Below the pieces are notes generated by a model. That model saw only the letters and a program-made list of their open reading frames with translations. It did no database searches and was not told the DNA's origin. A stretch of DNA of 64,000 nt from Stropharia rugosoannulata (taxonomy: Eukaryota; Basidiomycota; Agaricomycetes; Agaricales; Strophariaceae): assembly GCA_028532985.1 (NCBI GenBank), contig JANCIK010000011.1, positions 1,550,001 to 1,614,000 on the forward strand, given 5' to 3'. Shown here piece by piece: positions 48,161-60,658 of the stretch. The translations under genes and the position numbers were made by a program. Positions within the stretch are counted from its first letter, which is position 1. Each line of letters begins with the position of its first letter.

Positions 48161-49768
48161 GGGATGAAATGGCCTCTATATCCAAGCTTCAGCATTTGCA
48201 TTCGGTGTTTTTGTTGCGCATCCGAGTTAGAACATTGGGGTAACTCCAAATACACACGCCCTGTTGATTGAGTACTGTAGCGCATTATACGCGTTGCCGT
48301 TATCGTGAACGTAAGTTTAAAGGTACCACGTCGATTACTTGTCCGCGAGAGTAGTGTGTTATTAGCCAAGAAGTTGGGAGACTTCTGTTAATTTATTTTG
48401 TTGAGCATCTGGAGCATGTCCTATTATTCTCTCCAGTGCAAGCACTTTCCCAATGCTCGGGGCCGCTACTGATTAATTATCTGCATCAGAAATAGTCTCT
48501 AATAAGTCCGAAATGTCCTGGTGTCTAGTGCCCAAACAACGTGAGAAAAGAAGTTATGTATGCCACTACTATAATGAACGGCTCCATAGCTCCGTTCGCC
48601 CATCGTCGCAGGGTAGTTAACACGCTTAACCTTTGAAGTTGACCTGTTTATCAATGTAACAGCGCCCTGCAAGGCTCTTTTCAACTCTTTCTAATTCTGT
48701 CTAACGTAGGGGCTCTCTTGGCACTGATTACTGGTAGTCTCAAGGTAGTCTAAGACCGCCGCACATCCAGTAAGTACAAGTGCAGTGAGTGCATGAAATG
48801 AAATCAGCAGCTGGTCATGGAGCTTGGAGAACTTTGAATAACAATCACTTTTTCTGCGGAATTTTCTTCTGATTCAATATAAATGGTATTACGAGAACAT
48901 GCCGAAGAAACCTCGCGAGGTCGAACCGACCGTGGGCAGAACCTGCACATTGTTTCACAGAGCCTCGGTATCTTGGCGGAGATAAAGAACTTCACACATA
49001 CTAAACTACACGGTCGGCCTTCGTGTACTACATACGGTATAGTACTTACATACTATAGGTCTAGTTAACACGATCTGAAGCTGGAATATTGAATGTAAGT
49101 GTAGGCAGTGCGATATACTGTATAATATGTATTGCCTTTTGTTAGGATACTTGGTGGCCCTTTCAATCAACCCTTTTTTTCTAAAGAAAAATGATAAGAA
49201 TATAAAGCGTCGCTTGATGACTGCTCAGGTCCGATGTCAAGAAGTATGCTGTATGCTGTAGTATGCCGACTCGGAGATTACTTTCAAATATATTATCCAG
49301 TTCAGTGCAGGAGAGGCGTGGGTTGAAGGCCGGGTTAACATATCATCCAGGTGCAAAATCTGTTTGACACTTGTTTGGTGAATATCTTCCTCTTTCATAA
49401 CACTATGCCCAATTCTAAATACAGGTAAAGATATCTACTAAGTACAATGTCATATAGTTGTCTGTCTGAAGGCGCCAGCTTAATAATTATCAATTGGAAT
49501 GGAAGGTCTACATGTAACACATGTACATTTCAAGTACATTTCATCAACAATCAACCAATTGCCATACTACTCTAGAAGGCGTGTGAAAAACAGTGTCTAA
49601 CAAGCTTTTCCGGTTTAGGCAATCGAACTGTCCTTGCCTTGCAACCACCGCCAGTCAACCGTCTGTTTGCCTTCTAAGACTTGCTACGAACGCCAATCTT
49701 GCGAAGGCCAAATCTATAAACAAGACTATACACCTTATTATATTGCTTTTCTTCACTTTTACCTTGAC
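48161..49768. other. Divergent intergenic region between P450 and acyltransferase
   Basis: No coding exon was recognised in 1.6 kb. It holds the two divergent promoters. No inverted or tandem repeats of note were seen. Confidence 0.45.
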
Positions 49769-52000
49769 ATGATGGAGCTTAAACTGGTGTATCGGATATT
49801 GCGCAAGATTTCAGACTGGACGGTTGCGGGGTACTACTCGGAGACATACGTTGAGGGTCAGCAAAACGTTCCTCTGGATGGGCCTGTTATTATGTGAGTA
49901 AATCTCCATATATTCCTCTCTCTTTTCAAACCCGTGCCCTCTAGTGCAGCTACTCATCACAACGAAATAATTGACATAGCTACGCTATGTGAGTGTCTTT
50001 TAGCAGTAGTCCTTACGTGTAGCACATTCAATTTAGTACTTATAAAAAAGCTGTCACTATGCCGCATAGACGACATGTCTCCTTCTGGGCAAAATCTACA
50101 ATGTTTGCAAACCCCATCGCCGGAGCTATCCTCTCTTCCTCAGGAGCAATACCCGTCAAACGAAATCCAAACAGCTCACCTCAGAAGAACATAATGCAGG
50201 CTCCTAATACATCCTCCTCGACCGGACTAAGTAACGCTCTGAACGAAAGCGCAGCGCGGGCGCTGCTCTTCCGGGAAACATCTCGCGCTCTTGTTAAGAA
50301 TGATGCTATAGGGGTATTCCCGGAGGGTACAAGCTACACACAGGCCAATATTGTACAGGTACTTCCAGGAGCCGGTTGGGCGGCTGTTGAGTACGCGCGA
50401 TATGTCCACGAACACGGCGTAGAGAGCAGGCCGGTGCATGGTGCAGGCGAGGCAGGGAAAGGAAAGGAGAAGGCCCTAGACGGAAGTGAACTGCGGATTG
50501 TTCCAGTGGCCATCGTATACACTAACAAGTCGCGCTATTTGAGCCGGGTGAGTACGAGTTCCCAGTATCATCTACGACGAACTAAACGTTTCCAGGTGTT
50601 TGTTAAGTGTGTATAAACCTTTATCAAATTGAACTGTTGGCTAATCTTCCGAATCGTCCGAAGGTATGGGGAGCCTATCCTAATCGACTCCTACGCCGCC
50701 GAACTCTTTGACGGAAACTATGAGGAGAAGTCGAAATCTGTAGTAAAGAAGGTTGTATCGCAGGTGGAGAAGCAGCTCAGGGACATGACTATCAATGCGA
50801 CGGACTGGTATGAAAATCGTCATTTTGCGTTGGTTTACTAACTCTGTTGTAGGGACACCATGTGTGCGGTGTCAATGGCCAGGAGCATTCTATGGGAAAG
50901 CGAAGATAATGTCCCAATAAAAGACTGGGTGCAGATATCGCAGAGGTTGAACTCGATCCTCTTGACCAACTTCTGCGACTGATTTTAATCGTATTTAGAC
51001 TGGTTCATATCTTCGACGACTCACCGGAATCGAGCCATCCTCTTAAAGCCGCTCTGACGAAGTACTATGCCCTCCTCCACTTCGCAAACATCAAGCACTC
51101 CGTCCTGCTTTCTCTGCTGCCACTGTCTGCGATGACTGACCTGACGCCTCTTGCTTCCCCTAGGATTGGCTTGCTATTAAGACCGACGATATCGATGTTA
51201 ACAAGTCTCCCTCTGGCATTGGCGAAGCTTGTGCTGTTTACTCCGTCAATGCTGCTCTGTCTTCCAGGTTATTTCACAGGACCTCTTGCCAAGAGATGTC
51301 TTGCGCAGCCCGGAGAAGAGGAAGCTGCTGCGCAATTCAAGGCTGTAGGAGGCGGGCTCGGGGTTGGTGCTAATATGGGACTGGCTCTAGGAATCAGCTG
51401 GAAGCTGAACAAAATTGGTACTCTGGCCTCTCTTCTTGGACTTATGGAATACGATAGTATTCTTAAGAAGGCTTTAATGCTGACAGGGAGTCTTTATTTC
51501 AGCGTTGTGCTGCTTATGCGGTGGCACAACCTATTAGTCAAACGTGAGTTACCTCATCTTACCGCAGCTCAAGTGACCAGCTCTAACTTTTTTCTTTGAT
51601 CCCGAAGCCAACTACCGAACGTACGTTTTATTAATCTTATTTCATACGCTGGAAATCAGAATATATTCTCCTTTATAGACTACAGAGGCTATTTACGTAC
51701 TTCAAACTTGTATCTGCAGTGGTATTCCCTGGAACAAGCAGGCTCCGCCCCGAGGAAGTGGACGCCTACAGTCGGCCACCACTTCCTGCTGCGAATGCGT
51801 ATATAAGAAAACGAGAAGCATCTTCGCCGACGGCTCGATCACTGCCTATACCAACTATTCCGAACTATATACCTCCCCGGAAGCTTATCATCCACCTATT
51901 GCAGGCGCGCACGCAGGCATGTAACGAGTTAAAGTCGCATTTACAGGTGGGAAAGGAAGAATTGATAGAGTACTTGCTAGAAAAGGGGGCGAAGATATGA
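49769..52000 (+). CDS. Glycerol-3-phosphate / dihydroxyacetone-phosphate O-acyltransferase (SCT1/GPT2-like)
   Basis: The start is ATG 49769 (MMELKLVYRILRKISDWTVA). The PlsC-type domain has motif I HNEIID (HX4D) in AATHHNEIIDIATL, formed across the first intron. FWAKSTMFANPIAGAILSSS follows, then GAIPVKRNP, the motif III sequence GVFPEGTSYTQ, and LRIVPVAIVYTNKSRY. After further exons (YGEPILIDSYAAELF, VHIFDDSPESSHPLKAALTK), membrane segments appear: LPLALAKLVLFTPSMLLCLP, GLGVGANMGLALGISW and LMLTGSLYFSVVLLM. The C-terminus ends EYLLEKGAKI with TGA at 51998-52000. The family catalyses the first acylation of glycerolipid synthesis in the ER. The positions of the membrane segments after the catalytic part agree with yeast Gat1/Gat2. 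Eight or so short introns are inferred. Confidence 0.88.
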
Positions 52001-52426
52001 ATGCAGTTGGATACTAATTGCCTAAATCTACTATTCATCTGTCGGGCGAGCATATCATTTTTGCGAATCATCTTGATCTCGTCATATGTACCTTTTTAAC
52101 TTATTTTCAGTGTACGTCGTACGAATGTAAATATATCATGTAGGAAAAAATAATTTCAGTGTTCATAAACAGGGAAATAGTGTAGCGTTTCGGATTCAAT
52201 ATGTACTCAAGCCCACTGAAGATAAACTATGTTCAGATATTTGAGAGGCAATAGTGGTGTGCACTGCAAAGTACTTTGTTTTCCCGAAAAGGCATTTTCA
52301 GCCACGAGGCCAGTCACGGAACACCATCTCGTTTGTACTTTTCCGCCTCCAGCCTCGAGGACCGATGGTTGCATAACATCCGAGCGGGCAGAGCGGTGCA
52401 TTTTTCTACTCCTGACGTTCCATCCT

Positions 52427-54806
52427 ATGCCCCTTATCCTACACCCCTCGAGTCAGTGCGATGTATGTCTTATAGAGTATTCCTGGGATGAGGGGGGCAA
52501 GCGGCCCTATGCTATAGCCTGCGGTCATATCTTCTGTAGCAGGTAGGCTTTCCTTATGCATATGATTATGATACTATGATGGATTCATAGTGACACAGTT
52601 GTCTATACGAGAACACCCCTCCCCGTTGTCCTATATGTCGTCGCACTTACCAACCTAACAAGATGAAGCTGCTCCATGTTGGCAAGCCCGATGAAGTCGA
52701 CGACAATAAAGAGGTTGACCTGCTTCAGCGGCTTGCTATACTATGGGGCGCCCCTGATGACCAGCTCTCAGAAATTGTACAGGAAGTTGATGCCTGGCTG
52801 CAAACCAAGTCAGAACAAGCTGTGAGTGAGGCTGCTGTTTACATTGTTATAAACTAATCTTGTACATAGTGTGTGGCTCTGAGAAAGGCACGGGTAGCTC
52901 TTCGCAACTTCTTGGAGATGAAGGACGGCCATGAGATTTTGCTTAACGAAATAACTATGTTGCGACAAGAGCTGCAGGGTCTACATACCAGCTCAATAAT
53001 GCACACCCAACAGTACGAGTTGCAAAACAAAAAGATGGCTAAGTGAGTCTTTACCTTGTTATACAAGTCATATATGATGGCTGACGGAGCTTCTCTCCAG
53101 GAAGGTGAGCTATGCTTGTGTATCAGTTACTATGGTTCATTTAAGCTTTCTCGGACAAGATTGACAAGCAAAAGTCCATTATCAGCCGCTTGCGGTGGTC
53201 GTCAGAATTCGGACGCTCTCCTAACAGTAACCCACTACCCTCTCCTCCTCAGCCCGTTGCGACACCGGATCTGCCAAGCTTTGTTGAAGTATACTCGCAG
53301 TCGGCGCCTGGTGGCAGGATGGTCAATCTACCTTCGTCCCCTGCCTATGAATATGACCCAGAGCGCGAAGTATTTACTAGATCACGCACCCGATCAAATG
53401 AAGCACTCGACCCTCATGACAGGACAACATATTATTCTCCTGAAATCAACACTCACTCGCACTATGTGCTGCCTCACATAGCCAGGCATCATGAACGTTC
53501 CCCACAGCGACGCTCCCGCCTCAACCAACACTTTGAGACCACTGCTCTATCGAATACAGCAGCTCAAGATCCATACCGCATCGTTGAAGCGTCTGTTGCA
53601 GAGTACGCAAATGGCTTTGTGAGCGGCGCAGAAGCGGCTATGGGGATCGGACATCACGGCACAGGTCCACATTCGGCTGGTATATATCGACCAGAGAATA
53701 ATACACATGATACACGCAGAAATAGGCATGCACTCCCGCATTCTGCACCTCTCCCCGTTGAGACCTCCCCCAGGAGAGACCGGAGACGCTATAATACGTT
53801 GTCGACAATGATTCCCACTTCCGCGCCTATCTTACCGGAGAGCCCTCCTCGCCGTCCTCGATCTACTTCTCGGTTGGATGCGTCCCGTTCAAGTCATCCA
53901 CGCCCGCCTATCACCGATCCACGACTAGCAATGATTTTGTCAGGCAGCTCCCCTGAACAATCATCGATGCCTAATCCTCTTTCTGCTCGGATGCAGCAGC
54001 CTCGAGTACCAACAGCTCCTGTTGTTGAACCTGTCATTGTACAGAACTTCACTGTACGCCCTCAACAACCTCTGCAACCCACCAGGCCCGTGTCGCCCTC
54101 AGTTACTATAAACTCATGGGGCACAGGCCGAAATAGCAATATGACCGATGGCAGCCTCATTCCAGGCCTTCTTTCTTTCCGTCCCGGGGCGAACTCTCAC
54201 TTTGAGGGCGGCGATGGTCCGGATCGTTTCCGTCCACTTGGATCCGACGGGCAGAGCATACACACGAGCCCCCCGCAGTCGGTGGGAGACATTGACTCGG
54301 AAGCAGGCTCACGACCCGGATCTCCCGTCCGTCCCGTTGGCTCCATGGTTGGCGTGTTGCCCGATGAGCGCGCAGTACGCGCGGAAAGTGCGCGCTCATC
54401 AACTTACAGTGAAGGTCGCACCTGGAACAACAACACATGGTCAATCGCTGACTACAACAATTACTACCGGCATCAGCAGATACCGAGCAGCGATGACATG
54501 CTTAACCTGTATCCTTCAGAGAATGTGCGCGACGAACATACCCAGGAGGCGGAGCCTACGCTGACAACAAATTGGAGGCATGATGCGTCAGACCGCGGGC
54601 GCGGCGTGTTGAGGAACAGCGTAGCACTACCCAATACAGAATCACCAGCAACTCATTCTCATCACCACCGCTATATTCCCGAGCGCGATGAAGATGACGA
54701 GCCTAGAACGCGGTTCTCCGGGAATGCTCTCGGACTTGATCTAGCTGTAGGAGCTGGTACAAGGAGCGCATCTACAACACCATCAGCATGGAACCAAGAT
54801 TTTTGA
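52427..54806 (+). CDS. RING-finger / coiled-coil protein 2 (putative E3 ligase)
   Basis: The start is ATG 52427 (MPLILHPSSQ). The RING is CDVC, then CGHIFC|SSC across an intron (donor after 52542, exon 2 from 52599), then CPIC. Helical parts follow: VDLLQRLAILWGAPDDQLSE, CVALRKARVALRNFLEMKDG and LLNEITMLRQELQGLHTSSI. The frame is kept only if a 4-nt exon GAAG (53101-53104) is included before the last exon, which starts at 53160 (IDKQKSIISRLRWSSEFG). The tail of about 550 residues is disordered, rich in Ser, Pro, Arg and Asn, ending TPSAWNQDF with TGA at 54804-54806. The layout is the same as in RING genes 1 and 3: RING at the extreme N-terminus, coiled coil, disordered tail. Ubiquitin ligase activity is inferred from the RING. 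Confidence 0.83.
53101..53104 (+). other. Inferred 4-nt microexon of RING gene 2
   Basis: CTCTCCAG|GAAG|GTGAGC has good acceptor and donor. The exon before ends in phase 2 (KKMA then AA) and the exon after must start in phase 0. A 4-nt exon gives Lys-Lys and restores the frame. Confidence 0.55.
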
Positions 54807-55620
54807 TTTAAGAAATGATGAGTTCAAAGAAAGGTATCATTTAAGTTGATCCGCCCATCGCAACTGCACAGTGCCATAGACTACTTTGTCCCTGGTAAGA
54901 ATCTGTTTTGAGATCCCATACCCCAGCGCTGTATTTTTATTGCGTTCCACTGACTATAGTTGTAACGCTTGGATATCTGTCTGTTCGTGTACTTCAAGGG
55001 ACTTTAAACTATTTAACACTATCCTGTATATTTATGTTCTTTTTGCAATACTATCATAAGGGTCAACCTAGTCTTAGCTCTCCCGACTACTTACGTCTAA
55101 GAGGGAACGGCCACCGTGTTTATAATGATCTATTTATAGCTGCAGACAATGTTTTCATATGTAAGTACATATCGGTGTTTCTCAGGAAGACAAATGGCTT
55201 TATGCTACTTTATTCCGACGATCGGTACCAGTAGGAGTCTCCCTTGGCCAGTGCTTGGCCGTGGCCAAGTATATACTCTGTGAGAGAACAGAACTTTATA
55301 CATAACACACGATTCATCTCAAGTATGTTCTCCCAAAACTGTGCGTCAAATCGTAGAAAACGAGGGGTTTTGTCTGACTCTGGCTCAGATGTCCAGCTGC
55401 AGACCTGTGATTTGCGGAACCAATGGTAATGGTAACCATTGAGTTTTTTCTACGTAAGTATAGGTAAAAACATATAAGAACGACGCTGTGAGGTTTGCCA
55501 CCTCATTCTGTTTCTCTTTTCTCCACTTTAATTTTTTCGACAGCCGTGCTGTTCCCTCTTTAAGTTTCCCTAGTACCTTCAGTTTTCTGTCAACCACTTT
55601 CTCTTTCAACATTTTCCACT
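54807..55620. other. Intergenic, promoter of the secreted protein gene
   Basis: A CCAAT box-like GAACCAATGG lies near 55420, and a pyrimidine-rich stretch (55500-55620) leads to the ATG, as is usual for strongly expressed fungal genes. No coding exon was recognised. Confidence 0.5.
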
Positions 55621-56209
55621 ATGCAAATTCCAGCTCTCTTTATTGTCCTTTTCACCCTTTTCGCTGGAGCGTTGTCGGCGCCCGTCACTGTGGAGCTTCG
55701 CGCTGTGGCAGCACCAGTGTTTACTAAACAGCAAACATACAACGAGCTTTCTATCTCGGGAGGAAAGGCAGGAAATGCAAAGGCCGCCGCTCTCGCCCGG
55801 TTCTCCGCGCTCAACCTGAACAACGCCAAAAATGTTGCACAGTCCGACATCGAGTTTCTGAACAGTGTTAACCAGATTGCAAATGAGGCAGAAGACAAAG
55901 CGTTCAACCCTGCAATTGCGAAGGCCTCAGGCGCCGCTAAAACCGCGCTACAGGTATGTACTCGAGAAGAAACTCGACGTAGAATCAACCTGCTGATTTT
56001 TCTATGGCCAGAACGGGAAAATTCAGAACAAGGTCCTCAAGCTCACCGCGTCCGTCTTGAAGCTGCAGGTCCAGGCAGCGCAAGGACAAGATGTCACGTC
56101 AACGCTCAACGAGGAGCAGACCAAATTAAATAACAACATTAAGTTGGATGAGGCAGCAGCTGGGCAGGCGGCAACGAAGCTATCCTTTGACGCCTCGACA
56201 TCGGATTGA
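55621..56209 (+). CDS. Small secreted protein, cysteine-free
   Basis: The start ATG 55621 gives a clear signal peptide, MQIPALFIVLFTLFAGALSA, with cleavage expected after ALSA. Mature part: APVFTKQQTYNELSISGGKA, then GNAKAAALARFSALNLNNAK and EFLNSVNQIANEAEDKAFNP. One intron (donor GTATGT after AAKTALQ, acceptor GGCCAG near 56012) joins to NGKIQNKVLKLTASVLKLQV. The end is LSFDASTSD with TGA at 56207-56209. The protein is about 177 residues, mostly helical, without Cys. It resembles a group of small secreted proteins common in agaricomycetes whose role is unknown. The strong pyrimidine-rich leader upstream suggests high expression. Confidence 0.8.
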
Positions 56210-56443
56210 GATCTCGCAAGATGTAAAATGGGGACAACGTATTCTGTAGTCAAGTAGACAGGGATTTGTTTCGACGTTAGAGGAAAAATATTCTGGTGCT
56301 AGCTCGATATTCCTGGTCGTCGTCATTAACTTGAGAAAGCTCAAAGACATTCGGATATGTAATGTAAAGAACAGAACGTAAGAGTGAAGTATGAAGAGTA
56401 CAGTATTAGCATGATATATTGAAAGTACATAATGGTACTTCGT

Positions 56444-57812
56444 CTATTTGTCAAGCGACCCCTCTTCAAGTATCCGGATGGTGGACTCCCATAACTGCTC
56501 TTGCAAATCTTCTCTGTTTTGATTCGCTCCTCCAGCGGAGATAATGCCCACCGGCACTAAGTACGCCCCACGGTATTCTTTATTCTCCTTTACTTTGGGA
56601 GACGCTGCAGCAAAACAGGAGTTGTACGCTCCCGTCTCGGCTGAGACGAAGAAGAGAGAAATCAGGGGAGCGAAAAGGAATCCAAGCGGAATGCGGTCCT
56701 GGAATGTGTTCACCGCGCCAGGGTGAACCACAAGGCAGGTGATGTTATGCTGCGCTACACGGCGCTGTAAAGCCTTGGTAGTCAAGCTGTTGGTAAGTTT
56801 AGATACGCCTGACGATAGGTTGTAAGTTTTGCGTATTCCTGGCAGCTAAGTAAGCAGCAAAGGACTTACAATATAGCGAGAATGTGGGGTACCAGTCCCT
56901 GCTGCAGTCTGGATAGTAGTCCTCGAGATTTTTGAATTGAAGGTTCGGATCTCTTGCCCGGGTCATGTTATGTCCACTCGAACCGACCTGTGTGTGTGTT
57001 TTAGCGCACGGAAGCCGAACATAACTTTTACTTAACATGACCCACCAAGATTATTCGAACATCAGCCTTCGGGTCTTTCGCGGTTTTTATCAAAAGCGGT
57101 AGTAAGGCCTGGGTTATTTGAAAGGTACCAAAGTGGCTGCAGTGAGAATCAGATACGGTGGAATATCTACACTGGCATTTTAGATAACTGACTTGACTGG
57201 TATGATATCTGTAAAGGGGCCAGTATCTAAGTGAGATCATTGCTCGAGACGAATTTGAAGCCTACTTACCGGCTTCAAATTTTTTGTCGGCGAGACTATG
57301 GAAGAACAAGGTCAGTGGTCTTCCCCCATCGGTCAAATGACTTACACCCCAGCATTATTTACTAATATTAACCGTCAACACAACGCAAACTCAAAAAAAA
57401 AAAAAAAAAGCTCAGAGCTCACTGAGGATATCGAGCCGCTCCTCTCGTTCTATGAATTTTTGAGCAGTCTCGCTGGCCTGTCTGGGGGTTCCTATATCGC
57501 AGTGGTGATAGATCACTTTCCCGGGAACGATCGCATTGCTTTCGCGAGCGCTGGCAAGGTCTTTCTCTATAGACGCGACAGCAGCGAGTCCTTTTCCTTC
57601 ATTGCGTGAGCCAAGGTATACTTTCGCTTCACGTTCAGCTAGGAATTTTACGGTGGTATATCCTATCCCATGACTAGCGGGCCCGGGACCATGAACGAAG
57701 CTGCGCGTCGGAAAGACATGATGACCTACTTGGCCCCAGTGACGAGAATGACCTTTCCAGTGAGATCTGGCAAGTTTTTTGGAGAGAATGTTCCTGTTGA
57801 AAACGGCCACAT
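56444..57812 (-). CDS. Short-chain dehydrogenase/reductase (retinol dehydrogenase-like)
   Basis: The start is ATG 57810-57812 (MWPFSTGTFSPKNLPDLTGK). An overlapping ATG at 57855 lies in another frame and is not used. The cofactor motif GANHGIG is formed across intron 1 in VILVTGAN|HGIGYTTVKF. The arginine in YLGSRN favours NADP. INNAG lies in a tiny exon, followed by LADKKFEAD and IIPVNHFGTFQITQALLPLL. The catalytic YxxxK is YGVSKL, again across an intron. The end is ESTIRILEEGSLDK with the stop at 56444-56446. About six introns, one exon only some 14-17 nt long. Members reduce or oxidise alcohol/ketone groups on lipids and small molecules. The Ser of the catalytic triad may be in VGSSGHNM. 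Substrate is unknown. Confidence 0.85.
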
Positions 57813-58353
57813 AGAGGTAGGATGAAGGTGGTATTTTAGGGAAAGGAAGTGACATTGCGACCCGTTTATATATGTATCACCGACGTATCAGTCACCCACT
57901 AGTCGGCAAATGGATCGCACTGCGCATGTCGCGCCAAGCGCCTGCATCACAACCGTACGTTTTGGTCAAGTTTTGGTTAATTGGCAAGTTGTTGGTTCAA
58001 AATTAATGGGTAGAAATGACAGGAAATCACTGCAACCTGTTAGAAACATGCATCCAACATGCAACGACAAGTAGCTTGCAAGTACATAGTTGAATACTTC
58101 AGTTGTTGGGTATGTACTCTACAGAGAGGCACAAGCTAGGGTCACGACTCAAAGGAGACAGTCTCAGTTTGGAGTATGACCGTGAGAAATTACGCACAAG
58201 TGGTAGGCGGCATTCGTCATACTTGGGCTGGATATTGACTTGACACTGCCTACCCTTGATATACACGATCTATAGAAGACTATATCAACGAGATGTCTTT
58301 GGAAAGTCTTCCTCTTCTCTGATACCGTACCTAAAACTTACTTATCCAACTAG
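57813..58353. other. Divergent intergenic region, may hold the SNARE start exon
   Basis: ATG 58176 followed by ACC|GTGAGA would splice to the acceptor at 58353 in phase (MT then IHALVAKGSV). This is the best candidate for the start of the SNARE gene, but it is unproven. Confidence 0.35.
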
Positions 58354-59287
58354 ATACACGCCCTTGTTGCTAAAGGCTCTGTGATTCTCGCTGAGCATCA
58401 GGCTGGGAAAAGGGACTTCTCGCAAGGTTAGGCAGCATGACTTACAAATCTGCTCGACCAGTAATTTAACAACGTCTCAGCCACGCAGACTATTCTTTCT
58501 AAAATCCCCCCGAATGACAGGTGAGAAATATGTTGTGTAACCTACCACCCATATCTGACGAAAATCCGCAGTAAACTAACATATGTCTGGGAACAATACC
58601 TTTTTCATTATATCTCTGAGGGAGGATTTATTTATCTGGTGATGGCGGATGACTCTACAGGACGGTTAGTCTATAATACCGTTCTCTAAGGCTTCGGCTA
58701 ATGTTCAGGCAGGCGAATGCCATTCGCTTTCCTAGGTGACCTCCAACGGAAGGTCAGTTGCGACCCGACAGTCAAGTCAGTTGTGAATCTCACACAAATA
58801 TGCGATCGTACTCTAGTTCGTGTCCGCGCCATCATCGTCTGCGGATGAATTGCCTGCCCATGGACTTCAAGGGAGCTTTGGGCCCACCATTGCAGAGCTG
58901 ATGCACTTATACAACACCTCTCCCCCGGTTGACGAACTTGCACGTGCACAAACGGAATTGAATCAAGTCAAAGATATCATGGTTCAAAATGTGGAGCAAA
59001 TCCTGAGCAGGGGCGAGCGGATTGAGCTCCTTGTTGACAAGACGGATGTGATGGCTGGGCAAGCAACTGCGTTCCGGCGGGGAGCTCGCCAGGTACGCAG
59101 GCAGATGTGGTGGAAGAATAAAAAGGTCTTAGGGTTATCTATTCTCGTTGGACTGGTGAGCCGCAAAATTATCGGTTTTCGTCATTTGATTTATCCATGC
59201 CTTCAGTTATTCTTATATATTCTCCTTGCCCAAGTTTGTGGACCAGGATTGAACCAATGTGCTTCTCATCCGAAACAAGAACCGTAG
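58354..59287 (+). CDS. R-SNARE of the VAMP7/NYV1 type (longin SNARE); first codons unresolved
   Basis: The first clear exon starts at 58354 after an acceptor and encodes IHALVAKGSVILAEHQAGKR DFS, the first strand of a longin domain. Later exons give ATQTILSKIPPNDSKLTYVW, GGFIYLVMADDSTGRRMPFA and FLGDLQRKF. The SNARE motif is LARAQTELNQVKDIMVQNVE, QILSRGERIELLVDKTDVMA and AFRRGARQVRRQMWWKNKK, with the zero-layer Arg in ILSRGER. A C-terminal membrane anchor LGLSILVGL|LFLYILLAQV spans an intron, and the stop is TAG at 59285-59287. Such proteins drive fusion with the vacuole or late endosome in yeast. The start is probably at ATG 58176 through a short first exon. Confidence 0.85.
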
Positions 59288-60658
59288 AGACCTTGTCTAG
59301 GCTGGCTTGTTCTTGACATACCTTTCTTGCCTATATCCTCCCGGCGGTACCTGACATCCGCGACATACATGCCCCGCAAACTGCACCGCGACCTAATATG
59401 CATATGCCTTATGCCACCTTATCCCATCCCATCTACTTCCTTCGCCATTCAAGAACTGTTCAAATACTATCTGTATCTCGTTGTATTCACCTTTATATTG
59501 TATGTATCTCCCCCTTGATACCTATTTTATTGCCTTGCTGTCACCGTATGAGCTTATACCCTATGAAGATCCGCCCTATCTCTTGGGAGTCTACTGTCGC
59601 CGGAAGGATGGAAGATACCAGATACAGCTCATCTGTTTTCAGCTGTTCACTTATCACACGTCACAGTCTCATCATAGCTCATCATCCATATATGTTTTGG
59701 CGATAAGCATGGCAGTAGACCTGGTATGCTTATACTTACTTAGATGCTTATCTATGGACCACTATACGTCACGCACTAGCGTAAGCCTGGATCCCCGACT
59801 TTTCGTTTATAGATGCCGCTACGAAGTTGGTAAGCAGTTACTCAAGATCGTGGCTAAGCATTCAAAGTCGAAGTTGGACAGAGTTGGACTCCGTGGACAG
59901 ACCCTGGAAGCACGATCACAGGATCGTTCAGGCTCGTATGTATCTGCTACTGCCCCGGCGGATGAATCTGGCCGTGGAGTACATGGGAGCGCACGCGGCT
60001 TCGACATGTATTATGGAAGTTAAAACGCGTCTGCATATTGATAGTCCCGGCAGTCTGCATTGGACGCGTCAAGTGAGAGCAGGCAGCGGATATCGATACC
60101 GCACATGATGAATAGACAGGCCGAAGTCCCTCAGCTCATTCCGCGTATGTAGTAACTGACGTGCGGGGCAGTGCGGGGTATGCAGCGATTTGGTTATATT
60201 CGGTTTGTAAGGCAGAAAGGCACTGTTCGTCGATAGGACCGTAGTCTTCCTTTATGGATAAACATGATCAGTGATATGGACGAGATCTCTCCGATGACTG
60301 TATTGGCAAAGTGCGGAGAACGCGGCTCTTTATATAACTTCTTCTAAGCTTTCAGTCATGTTATGTGAGAACCTTAGTTGGAAGGTAAATTAGTATGATG
60401 GTGTACACACAAGTCCAGAAGGGGAGAACATCATATTGGGATAAAGCACATCCTTTCCTAACGTTAATCGAATCATGTGTAATACTAATACTACAGCTTA
60501 TGGTTCAACTACTTAACTTCCAGCACCTTCGCTAACTCCTAATGTTCGATGAATGTTGGGAAAGGGATTAACTGATGAGCAGTTACTCAGCTTGTCTCAA
60601 AACGGATGCATAAGCCTAGAAGCGTCATTTAAAGTACAGACAAAGGTGATAAGCCAAA
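59288..60658. other. Intergenic, no supported gene
   Basis: The region lies between two converging genes. Frames at 59398-60108 overlap in several phases and show no domain. Confidence 0.45.

Noticed and set aside
46031..57812. Secondary-metabolite cluster made of P450, dehydrogenase and acyltransferase
   Set aside because: There is no backbone synthase (polyketide, peptide or terpene), and the acyltransferase is a housekeeping glycerolipid enzyme, so the closeness is probably chance.
57412..57855. Start at ATG 57855 for the short-chain dehydrogenase
   Set aside because: That frame does not give the cofactor-binding motif. ATG 57812 in another frame does, and joins HGIGYTTVKF in phase.
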